Assembly: GCA_038373885.1 (NCBI GenBank)
Contig: JAWZYV010014419.1
Location: 1 to 64,000, forward strand
Direction of reading: 5' to 3'
From: Cheiracanthium punctorium
Taxonomy: Eukaryota; Arthropoda; Arachnida; Araneae; Cheiracanthiidae
DNA length: 64,000 bases
The notes beneath the pieces are model-generated. The model did no database searches. It was not told the DNA's origin and saw only the letters and a list, made by a program, of their open reading frames with translations. This document shows, one piece after another, positions 31,240-42,593 of the stretch; position 1 is the first letter of the stretch, and each line of letters opens with the position of its first letter. A program made the position numbers and the translations under genes.

Positions 31240-31330
31240 TTCAGCTGCTAAGGTGTTCTGCTAAGGCTGGGGCTGCTAAGGCTGCTAAGGGCTTCTAAGG
31301 CTGCTAAGGTGTTCAGCTGCTGAGCAGCGT
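31240..31330 (+). repeat. CTGCTAAGG minisatellite
   Basis: Irregular repetition of GCTGCTAAGG with GTGTTCAGCTGCTAAGG variants. Confidence 0.8.
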
Positions 31331-31403
31331 GGTTTACACTCCGGGCGGAGCATGGCTCAGGATCTGTACAACACGGATCCCTATAACACGGATTTCTATA
31401 ACA

Positions 31404-32790
31404 CGGAGCACACTCATGAATAGTGAGGCACTTTCCAACTTAATGGAATAAGGAAGAAAAATAAGGACGACGCATAAAATGCGATATGCTTTTAATATAT
31501 AGCACTTCAGTGGATATTTAAAATCTTAAATTGTTTCAGATTTTCTTACTTTTTTTTTCAAGCTATTCGTAAAGATTTCCTTTATGTATGAGTGAAAATC
31601 CACTAATGTAACTGGTCTTGAAGCTTCTCATAAAGACTAGAAAATTCTCTATCTTAAGTGCGTTTCTAAGATTGGAATCTAATTTTTATCTTCAATTTAT
31701 TTTTTCGAAGGGTTTTCACGTTGTAAACACGCCCAGGAGTTTTGATAGGGAATATCTCTGGAAACGCAGCAGTGACTGATAACTATATTTATAGACAAAT
31801 GGCCATGCATATTACGCAGTTTCTGAGGGACAAATTCATGTATTTACTCAATATTACATCTGGTGTTTATTAATAGGTTTTGCTGCTGTGTTTACGAGTT
31901 TTTAGAATTCTTATTCTTTTAAAATCTCTAAAAATCCTACCCCTCCCACTTCATGTAACATTCGGTAGTAATGGCGCCAATCGACATGTAGCATTTGGAG
32001 GGGGGGGTTGTTTTCGCTGAAAAAAATATTTTCAAATAGGTGATGCATGAATTTCCTTGAATTCTTGGGGGCAAGGGAGGCATTTGCCCCCTCTTGTCCT
32101 TAGTAGGTTACGCCTATGTTCTATAGTTCTAAATGGCGAGGTGATCTTGAAAATCGACGTAATTTTTTACGTAGAATTACGTTCGCCCGTAGCGGTCAAT
32201 GTATAGATTTTTTTGTGACGTCGTTATAAGTTACAATATTACTCAGTTAGAAAACAAATTGGGTGAACTAACCAGGTGGAATAATTGAACTAGCCGTGAT
32301 TTCTTTATGGCAGACAAAACGTAACGTCATGAATTAGAAACTGCATGAGATTCCTAAACTCTTCCACAAAACTTAAGCCATATTCGCAATTTGTTCGATT
32401 CGAGGTTACACAGATTGACATTTTTCACGAGAAAAAAACAAATAAACTAATTTCTTCTGCTGAACCACGGAGGATTTAAATATTTAAATTGAACATTCCG
32501 CATTTGCCAATGGTTAATTATTTAACATACATTTATTGGCAACCGAAAAATAAATAAATAAAAGTTATGCTACTTTAGGGCCCCATACCGTCAAGTAGGT
32601 GATAAATGTATAGATGTTGTAACCTTGGCGATTTTTTGTGAATATATGGCAACCCCTGTGAAAGCTGCCATTTTGAACTCCGGTGCTATGATTTAACTAA
32701 GGTATATGACAGTGGCTGAAAGAAAATTCTAGTGTTTTGATTTAAAAAAGTTAGTTTCAGAATTCAAATGATTTCTTTTACCCTTGCGAG
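31404..32790. other. Anonymous region with a dispersed repeat unit
   Basis: 31404-31545 is a copy of the CACTCATGAATAATGATA segment seen at 9946-10080 and 39794-39935. The remainder is AT-rich, with a G9 run near 31998; no gene seen. Confidence 0.4.
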
Positions 32791-32972
32791 GGTACTTACA
32801 TATTATCCAATCGGTCTTTCCCGCTAAATTATTTTTTCGGAAAATGCGCCGGCAAACTGCTGCCAGTCGTATTCGGAACCACCAATAACTTTATATGTAC
32901 GGAATTTATCTTGCTCATCTTATTGCTATTATTGCTCATCTTGTCGGGCCGCCGGTAAAATACATAAGTACC
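32791..32972. mobile_element. Short TIR MITE (GGTACTTAC family)
   Basis: Ends are GGTACTTACATATTATCC and, on the other strand, GGGTACTTATGTATTTTACC. The interior TGCCAGTCGTATTCGGAACC matches the copy at 62999-63170. The TSD is degenerate (CTTGCGAG against CTTGCTAT). Confidence 0.6.
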
Positions 32973-33139
32973 CTTGCTATAATTCAGGTATGATTTCTGA
33001 TTTAAAAAGTCTAGCGTTTAAAAGAAAACCATTTCAGAACTTCCATAGTGTCTTTGAGAACGTTGCAGCTCCCTCCTCCTGGAAGCAAGATGGGGAAACG
33101 CGCCAAAACTGCTATTTTTTAAATTGGGCCAAGTGGAAT

Positions 33140-33480
33140 TCGGTTGATTCCTACTTAAACGCACCCACTCTCGCCAAGGTGGCGATAACATTAAATAAGC
33201 AGTTACCATCACGACCTTTTGCATTTATGTGGCAACCGCAACTTAGATTAACACTGCGGTTTGGAACAGCATGTAAGTACATTACTTTATATGTATTTTT
33301 ATTATTATATTATTCTTTTTTGGGGAGGGGGGGTTAACTGGTGCGTTTATTGCTAAGTTGTTCCCTTTCGTTTTCATCTAGTTCTTTTGGGACCGTTGAT
33401 ACTTGTGCATAACTCCTCAAACCCATGACTGTAAAACTCAAAAAGTGCAGCGATTTTTAGATTGGCGAAAATGATTGGTG
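33140..33480. mobile_element. Diverged copy of the 26420-26793 MITE
   Basis: Shares TTCCTACTTAAACGCACCC, ACTCTCGCCAAGGTGGCGAT, GCATTTATGTGGCAACCGCA and TAGTTCTTTTGGGACCGTTG with that element. The right end is worn. A plus-strand frame of about 115 codons crosses it but shows no domain. Confidence 0.6.
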
Positions 33481-33888
33481 ATTGTGCTCAATTGATGATG
33501 ATCAAATTGAAGCTTTCAGAAAAAAACTGCCAAATGAATACAGCTATTTATATCATTTAGGAAAAACGCATCACCTGAAATCTTAAACTCCTGTTATCCA
33601 CGCGATCGTATTAGCAATTTTAAAATTTGTGAATTTTCAGAAATAGATTTCGACTTAATTCTTTTTCTTGCTTTGTAATTTGACATGAAAATGTCGTAAT
33701 AACTTATGAAATGTCGTACTTATGTGTGTAGACAGGCTTTTATTCTGCTTACTGATTGGTTGAGTAGAGTATTATAGTCAAAGCGCATGGTCAAACTGTA
33801 TCAGAAACAACTTCAAGAATCTGTCGCGAGCTGCCTTAGCATTTCAATATTGTATATAGATATAGATTTCCTTTGACAATTTATAAGG
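33481..33888. other. Anonymous AT-rich spacer
   Basis: No gene seen. Confidence 0.35.
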
Positions 33889-34342
33889 CCGTGGTAGGAA
33901 TACTTACCACCTACGGTCTATTTAGTACAGAAATCGATTATCATTAGTGAATTTTCTAATTTTTGTTCCGTTATATTGGATGTATATTTTTTCCATACAT
34001 CTAGATTCTAAATTATATTTGGCTAATGAACTTTTCTTTCATTCGTAGTTTTAAAGAAAGCTCGAATAATGACTCGAAAATTGAGCATAAGAATCATCGC
34101 TTTTAGTTACATATTTTTGCATTTAATTCCGTTTACAAGCAGCAGGTTGTTTCCTGACTTTGATTTTGTGAATAACGAATGTATTCTCCTGCAAAATTTC
34201 TATGTTTGTTTAATACTTGTTTCTCCAATTTTCACGTGGGATATTACAGTAGAGGAAAGATATATGAATTAATCCTAAAAAATAGGCCAGAAAAATCCCA
34301 AGTACTTTCGACTCTTTGCACATAAACTCGTCCTATAAAGCG
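33889..34342 (+). mobile_element. piggyBac-type MITE (CCCTTTATAAGGC family), worn copy
   Basis: Nearly full-length match to 35734-36207 (ATCATTAGTGAATTTTCTAA, TGAGCATAAGAATCATCGC, GACTTTGATTTTGTGAATAA). Left end TTTATAAGGCC lacks CCC; right end CCTATAAAGCG is followed by TTAA (34343-34346). Confidence 0.65.
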
Positions 34343-34393
34343 TTAATACGAGAGAGTACACCACACCGGACTATCTTTTTGCACGGCGGATTA

Positions 34394-34605
34394 CACCCTC
34401 CAAAAAAAAGTATTCGAGTAAGAGATGAATTTCCTAAGTAGGTTTCGTGTATTAAAAATTATTTATCATAGAATATGAATTAGGCTACATATAAATATGA
34501 ATTTCCATACTTCTGTCAGGTTGTGCGTTTTTCAAAAACTCCATTATTATTCTCAAATCTAAAGAAGCAAATTTATCTCTTACTCGAATATTTTTTTGGA
34601 GGGTG
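34394..34605. mobile_element. Mariner-type palindromic MITE, TA flanks
   Basis: CACCCTCCAAAAAAAAGTAT at 34394 and its complement (ATATTTTTTTGGAGGGTG) at 34605, each next to TA. The TIR extends through TCGAGTAAGAGAT. Second copy at 63354-63565, half copy at about 54613. Non-coding. Confidence 0.75.
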
Positions 34606-34833
34606 TACATTCCACGCATCACCGTGTAAAAAAATGTACGTTTATCCTTTAAAATTATAATTGCTGGCTTCGTTGAGCTGCAAATCATAGTTACGTACTG
34701 CAAATGCTATTAATTAAGATTATTAATACACAATGCTTATTAATGCAAATCATACAACTAAGCTTTTTAATACAAACTGCAATTTCAGGAATTTTTTTCT
34801 CTCCAGTGGCCAGCTTGACCGGTAAAAGTATAA

Positions 34834-35356
34834 AGGCCTCATTACACGAGCAAAATTTCCAGAAATGTGGTTGCAGCAAGCAGTAGCAGAAACCTCTTTT
34901 CTGGAAATTTCACTCGGTTACCTAGGGAACGGTAAACTCCAACTTTTTCATTCAGAGACGAAAATATTACATGTTGCTGGAATGCCAGCCAATCGTAGTG
35001 CTTCCTATTTCTACATCACAAGATGGCGGAAGACTCAGCGATACCGATCGCAGTGATGAGCGAAGAAAAAAATGTCCCTCAAATGGAATAGCGATGTAGA
35101 AATAGATCTGATTGAAAGCATTAGCAAAATTCTATAGTTATGGAAAACTCGGGATCCCAATTATTTAAAAAGGTTGCTCAGCGACATGTTATCTATAATT
35201 ACGTGCTCTAGCAATCGCCAAATCTCTGGCATTTGTGAGCACAGCTGTGTCTGTTTACTATGGGAGCCCTGCATGCTCATCGACATGTCGGAACGACTTT
35301 CCTCAGCTGGTTGCAACAGCCAAATTGTTGGAAATTTTGCTCGTGTTATAAGGCCT
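34834..35356. mobile_element. PIF/Harbinger-type element, TSD TAA
   Basis: Ends are AGGCCTCATTACACGAGCAA and, on the other strand, AGGCCTTATAACACGAGCAA; similarity runs on through AATTTCCA (about 30 bp). TAA flanks both sides (34831-34833, 35357-35359). The 523-bp interior has no transposase. Confidence 0.7.
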
Positions 35357-35359
35357 TAA

Positions 35360-35729
35360 CTAAGATGTTCGTCATTTCATTGTGGGAGGAGGGGGCGAGT
35401 GCCTCGTAGGCAGGCCATCGCTGTTCCCTATGAGTGGTCTCTAAATTTGTAACCATTTCCAGATGAAAGAACTAGCATCTGGATATACACCCCCAGAAGC
35501 ATCTTTTGAACATGCAGGACACTGGAGCCTCGATAGATTTTACGTGCACCAGCTCCCTTTAGCGTGCACGGTCCCACAGCTGTCCGGTTGAGAGAGGGTG
35601 TCACCTTTCCTAAGCGTTGAGCAAGGTCGGCGCTGCTACACCTTTCGGTGTCTTCATGGAAACCGTAATTGTGCTTCCTGAACGCTTATGGCTGGAAGGT
35701 GAGAGGATTGAACGTGTCGTTCGAAATTT
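35360..35729. other. Moderately GC-rich unassigned segment
   Basis: No frame with a domain. A block at about 35500-35690 (ACGTGCACCAGCTCCCTTTA, GAGCAAGGTCGGCGCTGC) differs in composition from its surroundings and may be a SINE or an old exon, but neither promoter boxes nor splice structure is clear. Confidence 0.3.
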
Positions 35730-35733
35730 TTAA

Positions 35734-36207
35734 CCCTTTATAAGGCTGTGCTAAGAATACTTAGCGCCTATGATCTATTAATACAGAAATCAATTATCAT
35801 TAGTGAATTTTCTGATTTTTGTTCACTTATATTGGATGTATATTTTTTCCATCTATACATTCTAAATTATATTTGGCTTATGAATGGCTTATTTCTTTCA
35901 TTCGTAATTTTAAAGAACGCTCAAATAATGACTAGAAAATTGAGCATAAGGATCATCGCTTTTAATTATATATTTTTGCGTTTAATTCCGTGTACGTGTA
36001 CAAACAGCAGGTAGTTTTCCGACTTTGATTTTGTGAATAACGAATGTATTCTCCTGCATAATTTCTATGTTTGTGTAATACTTGTTTCTCCAATTTTTAC
36101 GAGGTATATTACAGTAGAGGGAAAATATATGAATTAATCCTAAAAAATGGGCCAGAAAAATCCCAAGTAGTTTCGACTCTCTGCACATAAACTCGCCTTA
36201 TAAAGGG
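35734..36207 (+). mobile_element. piggyBac-type MITE, TTAA flanks
   Basis: TTAA at 35730-35733 and 36208-36211; ends CCCTTTATAAGGC and GCCTTATAAAGGG form a perfect 13-bp TIR. 474 bp, non-coding; second copy at 33889-34342. Confidence 0.88.
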
Positions 36208-36340
36208 TTAAACGCTGGAGATTGGTTGCAAGACTAAAGTTTGAAAACAACTTAAAATAAATGGACGAATCGTGTGGAAATTTGACATTCAGAAAGCTCG
36301 GAATTTACTTTTTTATTCGAAACTGGACGTGCGCTCCTGG

Positions 36341-36501
36341 CAGGGCCTGATTATCGCATGAGCAAATCGGGACTTTGGCCCGGGCCCCCAATTTTTCTGA
36401 ATTTTTTTTATATCAAAATTTTATGAAAAATGAAACAAATTTCATAGATGACCACCAATTCACCAATGACCGGGACCCCTGTTGGTCATAATCAGACTCT
36501 G
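36341..36501. mobile_element. 161-bp hAT-type MITE, TSD GCTCCTGG
   Basis: GCTCCTGG at 36333-36340 and 36502-36509. Ends CAGGGCCTGATTATCGC and, on the other strand, CAGAGTCTGATTATGACC. Non-coding. Confidence 0.85.
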
Positions 36502-36933
36502 GCTCCTGGACGTGTTTCAGCTTATCTTTAGAAACCCAAATTTAGTTTCCTGATCTTTGGCAACTTCATGTGCGATGGATGACGTAAGGAAAATGAGAGT
36601 TGGAATTTCGATTCGAATTTGAACCTCTTCAACAACCGCCTTGCAACACAGCAAAATAATCCCTATTTGGAGCCACACCGAAATATTTCAGTTCGTATTG
36701 AAAGCTGTTATTAACAATGCCCGTATTGTTAAAGAATCAGATAGTTTTAAACCGCAAGCAGAGCAACATCTTTCATTTTCGTCCAAAAAAAGCTCAAGTT
36801 TCATTTTCTACAGGCTTATATCCCCCCATCCTTTATTTAAGAAATATGATGATCGCTGATAACACAGCACTTAAATGTTTTGTGATGATAAAATCCAAGA
36901 AAAGAAATTATTTTTAGAAGAACTGTGTAGTGC

Positions 36934-37259
36934 AGCGGCTCTCAACCTTTTTACCGTCGCCCCCCCGAAACAGAGGCTAACTCACGGTGGCACCCCACCC
37001 CTCTCACATTTCTCAGCATACATCCAGTTTTTTAACAATGAACATTTAGTCGAATTTTCTACAAAATAATGTTATCAGTAAAGTTTGAATGAACATTTTA
37101 AGCGAAAATGCATATATTTTTGAGTAAAAATGAGAATTAATAAGATGATTTTTTAAAAGCATGCATCATTGCTTGCTCTTTGGTTTTCTCGCCCCCCCCC
37201 TCTCCCTGCAAACGCTCTCGCCCCTCTTGGGGGCGCGCCCCACAGTTTGAGAAACGCTG
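36934..37259. mobile_element. hAT-type MITE, TSD GTGTAGTG
   Basis: GTGTAGTG at 36926-36933 and 37260-37267. Ends CAGCGGCTCTCAACC and, on the other strand, CAGCGTTTCTCAAACTG. Longer relative of 22479-22757. Confidence 0.9.
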
Positions 37260-37365
37260 GTGTAGTGCAAATGTTTTACTAAAATTTTTCTTCCTTCCAA
37301 TTTTTCGGAAGATCTTCGTCCACCTTCTTCGTCTATTCACGGGGGTTGAGGGATCACTTAAAAAT

Positions 37366-37606
37366 TAGCGATGGATGCGAGACACAAGACGGGGCAAGAC
37401 AAAGGACTGTCTCGCCACGTCTCGCAGTGGTACAATCCTCTCTCGTCTCGCAGACACTGTGTCTCTTTTCGCGAAGGGATTTTGTCCGTCTGGTCTCGTC
37501 TCGTGCGAGACATCCTCCTGACTAGCTAAATTATGGACTTCCAGTTTGTGACCGTATTTTTACTACGGAGTGTTACACTATTAAACATCTAAAACAGTAG
37601 GTACGG

Positions 37607-37642
<36 letters not shown>

Positions 37643-38195
37643 ACAGCAGACACCGCTTAATTTGATCACGCCGGGCTGATCCAATTTTGATAACTATAAC
37701 CGATTGATTATAATAAACGAAATATGTAAATTTTAAATGGCAAATATTAATGGTGTGGTGAAGACGATTTCAATAGAAATATTTACTTAAACATAATTAG
37801 CATAGGCATAAGTTAAGACGAGGCAAGACAAATTACTGTCTCGCAGTGGCACACTCCTCTCTCGTCTCGCAGACACTGTGTCTCTTTTCGCGAAGGGATT
37901 TTGGCTGTCTGGTCTCGTTTCGTGCCAGACATCCTCCTGGCTAGCAAAATTATGGACTTCCAATTTGTACCCGTATTTTTATTACGGATGTGTTTGACTA
38001 TTAAAAATCTAAATCAGTAGGTACGTGTTATTATTATTATTATTATTATTACAACAGCAGACGCCGCTTAATTTGATCACATCGGACTGATCCGATTTTG
38101 ATAACTATAACCGATTGATTATAATAAACGAAAAATGTAAATTTTAAATATCAAATATTAATGGTGCGGTGAGGACGATTTCAATAGAAAATGTG
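37366..38195 (+). repeat. Two direct copies of a GTCTCG-rich repeat (offset 419 bp)
   Basis: 37390-37790 and 37815-38195 share TCTCGTCTCGCAGACACTGT, TTCGCGAAGGGATTTTG, a (TTA)n tract (37610-37640, 38030-38050) and CCGATTGATTATAATAAACG. The start TTAGCGATGGATGCGAGAC resembles the end of the 97-bp TIR element at 25403-25499, so these may be longer members of that family. Confidence 0.75.
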
Positions 38196-38197
38196 AT

Positions 38198-38232
38198 GAG
38201 AGATAAAATGACTATGTCATTTTATCTCTCAT
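38198..38232. repeat. 35-bp hairpin
   Basis: TGAGAGATAAAATGAC, spacer TAT, then its complement. Confidence 0.85.
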
Positions 38233-38866
38233 ATTTCGTGTATTTCGCCGGGTTTACCCTATGTCGAAATTTTTATGATTGTAACCTATTTATAGAAAAA
38301 TACATGTGATGCATATTCTACAGCTTACGAAATATTGTAACAATAGGTTAAAGCTGTTGTGAACTAATAGTATTTAAATATATGTAAAATTGTGTCGCAT
38401 TTTTATGTCGCTTTTTTGGGACACATTTTTCGGACAATTTTCAATAAAGGGAGTGAGAGATAAAAGGACATTATCCTTAACACCGGTCAACATGATTTTT
38501 GGGTCTGACTTCTACATGTTAAATTTTAGTTTCTCCTACGCCAAAACTAAGGAAAAAATATATATTTTATTAATGAAAGTTTGCTTTTGTAGAAATTAAA
38601 GCAATTTTTCAATTTTTTTGGCAAAAATCACTGATTTTTATATATTTTTTTTTATAATTCCACTCTAAATTATGATCTGAAAAGTTTTTGCTGGATATAA
38701 ATGTCTTTTTTATTCAAGATTTGGTATAAACAATAACATACAAATGTAAAATAATTATTTCATTGAGTATTCGTGTTACATAAATCATCATTTTTTCAGA
38801 CGCAATCAATTACAGTTTTCAGTATATTACTTTGCATTATTGTGTTGATAAAATAAAAATATTACA
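38233..38866 (+). repeat. Paralogue of element B's insertion site
   Basis: TACATGTGATGCATATTCTA followed by CAGCTTACGAAATATTGTAA is uninterrupted here, while the same sequence is split by element B (ends ...GATGCATA at 42047, resumes ATATTCAACAG at 49101). Similarity continues downstream to about 38455 / 49230. It is thus an unoccupied copy of the target repeat. No gene. Confidence 0.7.
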
Positions 38867-39992
38867 TCTTATAAATAAAAATGAAATTCTGTTTGTTTGT
38901 TTGTTTGTTTGTTTGTTTGTTTGTTTGTTTATTTGTTTGTTTGTGGATTTGAGTTGTATACAAATCCACAAAAATGGACCTATCAGCCTGAAATTTTGCA
39001 CTGATATGTAAAATAATATAGAATAAATCATAGTCCACTTTAAAACTTTGAAAGTCCACCCGTTCCCGGAATTTAAGAGATTTTTTATGTTCTCCACGCA
39101 AAAAGCTTTCCGTAATTGTAACCCCTGTAGTGAAAAAAGTGTGAAATAAGGATCGTGGTTGCCATGTGTGGCGATTTTGCCGAATAAGATGTTTTAAATT
39201 CTCAAAGTAAAGATAAAAGAATAATAATGATTTTTTTTGTTAGTTTATATTCGTAAGGTTATATTTTTTTTAATTATAATATCGTGTGCATGGGAAATCG
39301 GAGCAGGAATGAAATGTTTTATACGCAAAACAATAAGAATTGAAGATTTCCGAGGCTAATATGTTAAAATTTTTTAGTTTGGCGAAAAAATAAAATGGCT
39401 CAAATGCCGAGAAAGTGAGTTCTAGCGGTTTGCACAGTTTCCGGCTTGACGAATTTACTGAGAGCTTAAGGAAACGGATTTTTGAAAACAAGTACAAAGG
39501 TTTTATTAGAATACAGCGTTAAATTTTAATGATCCCTGCGAAAATAATGCAGTTATTAAGGGATTTCAAGCGATCTATCTTCAGCATTCTCGCGATTTTG
39601 AGGAGGATTCTAACGCTTGGCGCTATTTATCGTAATTTAATCGTCTGCTATTTGGGTTATGAATACACCTGCGTATAAGTTTTTGAAATTTTCATTCAGT
39701 TGGAATTGTGCATTTTTCAGAGCAGCTTTTCTGCATCTAATGTATTACATCCAGAAAAAAGGATGTTAGAAATATCAATTTTAATTTTGTTTAATCACAC
39801 TCATGAATAATGATACACTTTCCAACTTAATGAAAGAAGGAACGAAAATAGGGAATACCCATGGATTATAACTCTTTTTATATATAGCACTTTAGTGCGT
39901 ATTTAAAAATCTGAAAGTGTGTCAGATTTTCTATGATTCTAGCGCTTGGCGCAATTTAATGAGAGGGTATTTTTAAAAACAAGCGTAGGTTA
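38867..39992 (+). mobile_element. Helitron 5' region, first tandem copy
   Basis: Starts TCTTATAAATAAAAATGAAA after an A. Contains a (TTTG)n tract (38888-38945), then ACAAAAATGGACCTATCAGC-type sequence. The dispersed CACTCATGAATAATGATA unit sits at 39794-39935. The next copy starts at 39993 with the same TC start. Confidence 0.65.
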
Positions 39993-41034
39993 TCTTATAA
40001 ATAAAAATGAAATTCTGTTTGTCAATTTGTTGATTTGGGTAGTATACAATTCCACAAAAATGGACCTGTCAGCCTGAAATTTTACACAGATATGTAAAAT
40101 AATATAGAATAAATGATAGTCCACTTTAAAACTTTGAAACTCCACTTAAAAACGTTTTCCTCCTGAAGGGTTCCCTTAATTTCCGTTCCCGGAATTTAAG
40201 AGATTTTTTATGTTCTCCACGCAGAAAGCTTTACGTAATATTAACCCCTGTAGTGAAAAAAGTGTGTGAAATAAGCATCTTGGTTGCCATGTGTGGCGAT
40301 TTTGCCGAATAAAATGTTTTAAATTCTTAAAGTAAAAATAAAAGAACAATAATGATTTTTTTAGTTTATTTTTTTAGGTTATTTTTTTTAATTATAATAT
40401 CGTGTGCGCATAAGAAATGAGAGCAGGAATGAAATGTTTTATACGCAAAACAATGAGGATCGAAGATATCCGAGACTAATATGTAATTTTTTTTAGTTTG
40501 GCGAAAAATAAAATGGCTGATAGGCCGATTTTTAGAGTGTGAGTTCTAGCGGTTTGCACAGTTTTAGGCTTTTTGGCTCAATTTACTGAGAGCTTAAGGG
40601 AATAGCATTCTTGAAAACAAGTGTATAGGTTTTCTTAGAATACAGCATTAAATTTTAACTATCCGTGCAGAAATAATGCAGTTATTAGGGCATTTCAAGC
40701 GATGTAGCTTCAGAATTCTCGCCAATTGAGTACATTGATTTAACTTGGGGGAAATCCGCCAAATTTCAGAAAATTGAAATCTTCGCATTTAGTACATCGA
40801 GGTAACGATGAATAAAACATGTTATAGTTGATAATTTAAAAAATGCGGCTGTATTAAGGGATTCCACTTTTCAAATAAATGCCTGGCGGTCGAACCATTT
40901 CCCATTTTGATTGCTGCTAAGTCAATGCTTCGAATGATTCCCTGAAAAAACTCTTGCAAAATGGCGTATGCTGGCACTTTGGCGAGGCTTAGATTTGAAA
41001 CTGGATTTTACTTAAGACTGGTATATACGTATAA
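39993..41034 (+). mobile_element. Helitron 5' region, second tandem copy
   Basis: Starts TCTTATAAATAAAAATGAAA again and repeats the body of 38867-39992 (CCCGGAATTTAAGAGATTTT, GGTTGCCATGTGTGGCGATT), without the long TTTG tract. Structurally the same situation as 33-2238 but older and more diverged. Confidence 0.65.
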
Positions 41035-41784
41035 TAAGACTGGTTATAGATAAAAATGAATGTTGGTATGTGTGTAGGAGGTTGAAAAACTCCAGCACCA
41101 TTTCACCGATCACCATGAAATTTGGTTCACCTAAGTCTTTTATCATGGAGAAGGTTTTTATGCTATCCGTTTTCCTCTAACTTTTCACTAGGTGGCGCAG
41201 CAGAACGTCGAATTCTATTCCGTTTAGCCGTTTGCTATGCGAATATCGTCCAACAAATTTCGATGAAATTTGGTACACGCGAATATTAGAACACGGAGAA
41301 TATTTTTCACTATCCATTTGCTGTAACTTACCGCTAAATAGCGCTGCAACGCATCAACTTCTATACCGATCTATACCGTGCGAATAATCGCTATGAAAAT
41401 AGGTATACATAGATATTTGAACACGGGGAAGAGTTTGGCACGATCCATTTTCCTATAACTTGACACTAGATGTCGCGTCAACACATGAACTTCAAGACTA
41501 TTCAGCCGATCGTCATGAAAATTCGTATACATCGATATCTGAATGCGAAGAATATTTTTGCCGTATCCGTTTTGCTAAAACTCGCCACTAGATTGTGCTA
41601 CGCCGCATCGCCTTCTGCACCGTAAAAACGATTGCCTTGAAATTCAGTATGCATGATTATTGAACACAATATAACGCGATATCCATTTTGCTATATCTCT
41701 TTATTACAATAAATAGTAATCACAACAAATATTAATATCAAAAAGTCCATTCATTCCCGTGCGAAGAACGGGTACTTCAGCTAG
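41035..41784 (+). mobile_element. Helitron 3' part with tandem repeats
   Basis: About five diverged units of 120-147 bp with ATGAAATTTGGTACAC-like, GAACACGGAGAATATTTTTC-like and CACTAGATGTCGC-like blocks. The end CCCGTGCGAAGAACGGG (41756-41772) then CTAG at 41781-41784 and T is a classic Helitron terminus. It may be the 3' end of the element starting at 38867/39993 or a separate Helitron starting near 41041 (ATAGATAAAAATGAATG). Confidence 0.65.
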
Positions 41785-42048
41785 TACTAAATATAACATA
41801 AAATATTATTTTAATAATACAGTTTACTTTCGGGTTAATGAAAGTGCTGACATCTTTCGTTTATGAAATAAATTAAAATATACTTATCGACGTAAATCTG
41901 ACAAAAGTAAACTTTAAGAACTAAAAAGAAAATTTAAGTGTTTTTCAATGTCTAGAATCAGAATTTAAGCATGAGAACAGAACCCCCCCCCCCAAAAAAA
42001 AAAAAAAAAATTTTTTTTGTTGACCGGTGTAATACATGTGATGCATAG

Positions 42049-42559
42049 TGTTGCGAAATAATAACTTAATTTTCTCTCGTATTGCATACGCCGCCGTGAA
42101 ACTAGTTTTACAGGCATAATAGTGAAGTCCTCAGGTAATGGTAAACCTGTGGAAGTACCCCTGTAGCCTTGGCGACAAACTTGGCGATCGTCTTGGCGAC
42201 TTGGCGACCTTGGCGACAAATGGCGGCTTCTAGAAAATTCATGTCTCGTGACCATATTTCAATTTGATAAGATTGTTCGAGAAATTTCTCGGCAATTCTG
42301 GTGACGTCATCATCTCTATAAAAGCGCTAGGATTTCTCTCCGCGGAGTTCAGTTGAGTGATAGACTTTAAAGCGCACGGTTGATTCTGTGAAATGAATAG
42401 CGTTATTGTTGTGCTTATTTGTGATTTTAGTTAGCGTATGCTAAAAATTCTTGTATTATTTTGAGCTATTGATCTGCGAGCCGTAAAATAAAGTGTTATT
42501 TTTTTTACTGTACTTTTTGAACTGCTTTAAAATACACCCACTTGGCGATTTTCGTAACA
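42049..42559 (+). repeat. 5' LTR of element B
   Basis: TGTTGCGAAATAATAAC to GATTTTCGTAACA, 511 bp. It holds a minisatellite of TTGGCGAC words (about 42165-42225), the palindrome TGACGTCA at 42302-42309, TATAAAA at 42317-42323 and AATAAA at 42487-42492, giving U3, core promoter and polyadenylation signal in the expected order. Confidence 0.92.
42302..42323 (+). promoter_or_regulatory. LTR promoter: CRE-like site plus TATA box
   Basis: TGACGTCA lies 7 bp upstream of TATAAAA; both are kept in the 3' LTR (48842-48849, 48857-48863). This suggests CREB/ATF-type control of the LTR, by inference from motif only. Confidence 0.6.
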
Positions 42560-42560
42560 T

Positions 42561-42578
42561 TGGTGTCAGGAAGTGGGA
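42561..42578 (+). other. Primer-binding site (tRNA-Leu type)
   Basis: TGGTGTCAGGAAGTGGGA one base after the LTR is complementary to a tRNA 3' end reading TCCTGACACCA, as found in eukaryotic tRNA-Leu (5' end GTCAGGA). Sets the first-strand cDNA start. Confidence 0.7.
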
Positions 42579-42593
42579 TCTGGATCTGTTTGA

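Larger units (their letters stand above)
30841..31405. mobile_element. Degenerate pogo/Tigger-like ends
   Basis: CAGTAGACTCCCCTATAAAC at 30842 and repeated CCCTATAACACGG words at 30901-30930 and 31372-31403 resemble terminal and subterminal repeats of pogo-type elements. A matching inverted right end was not found. Confidence 0.35.
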
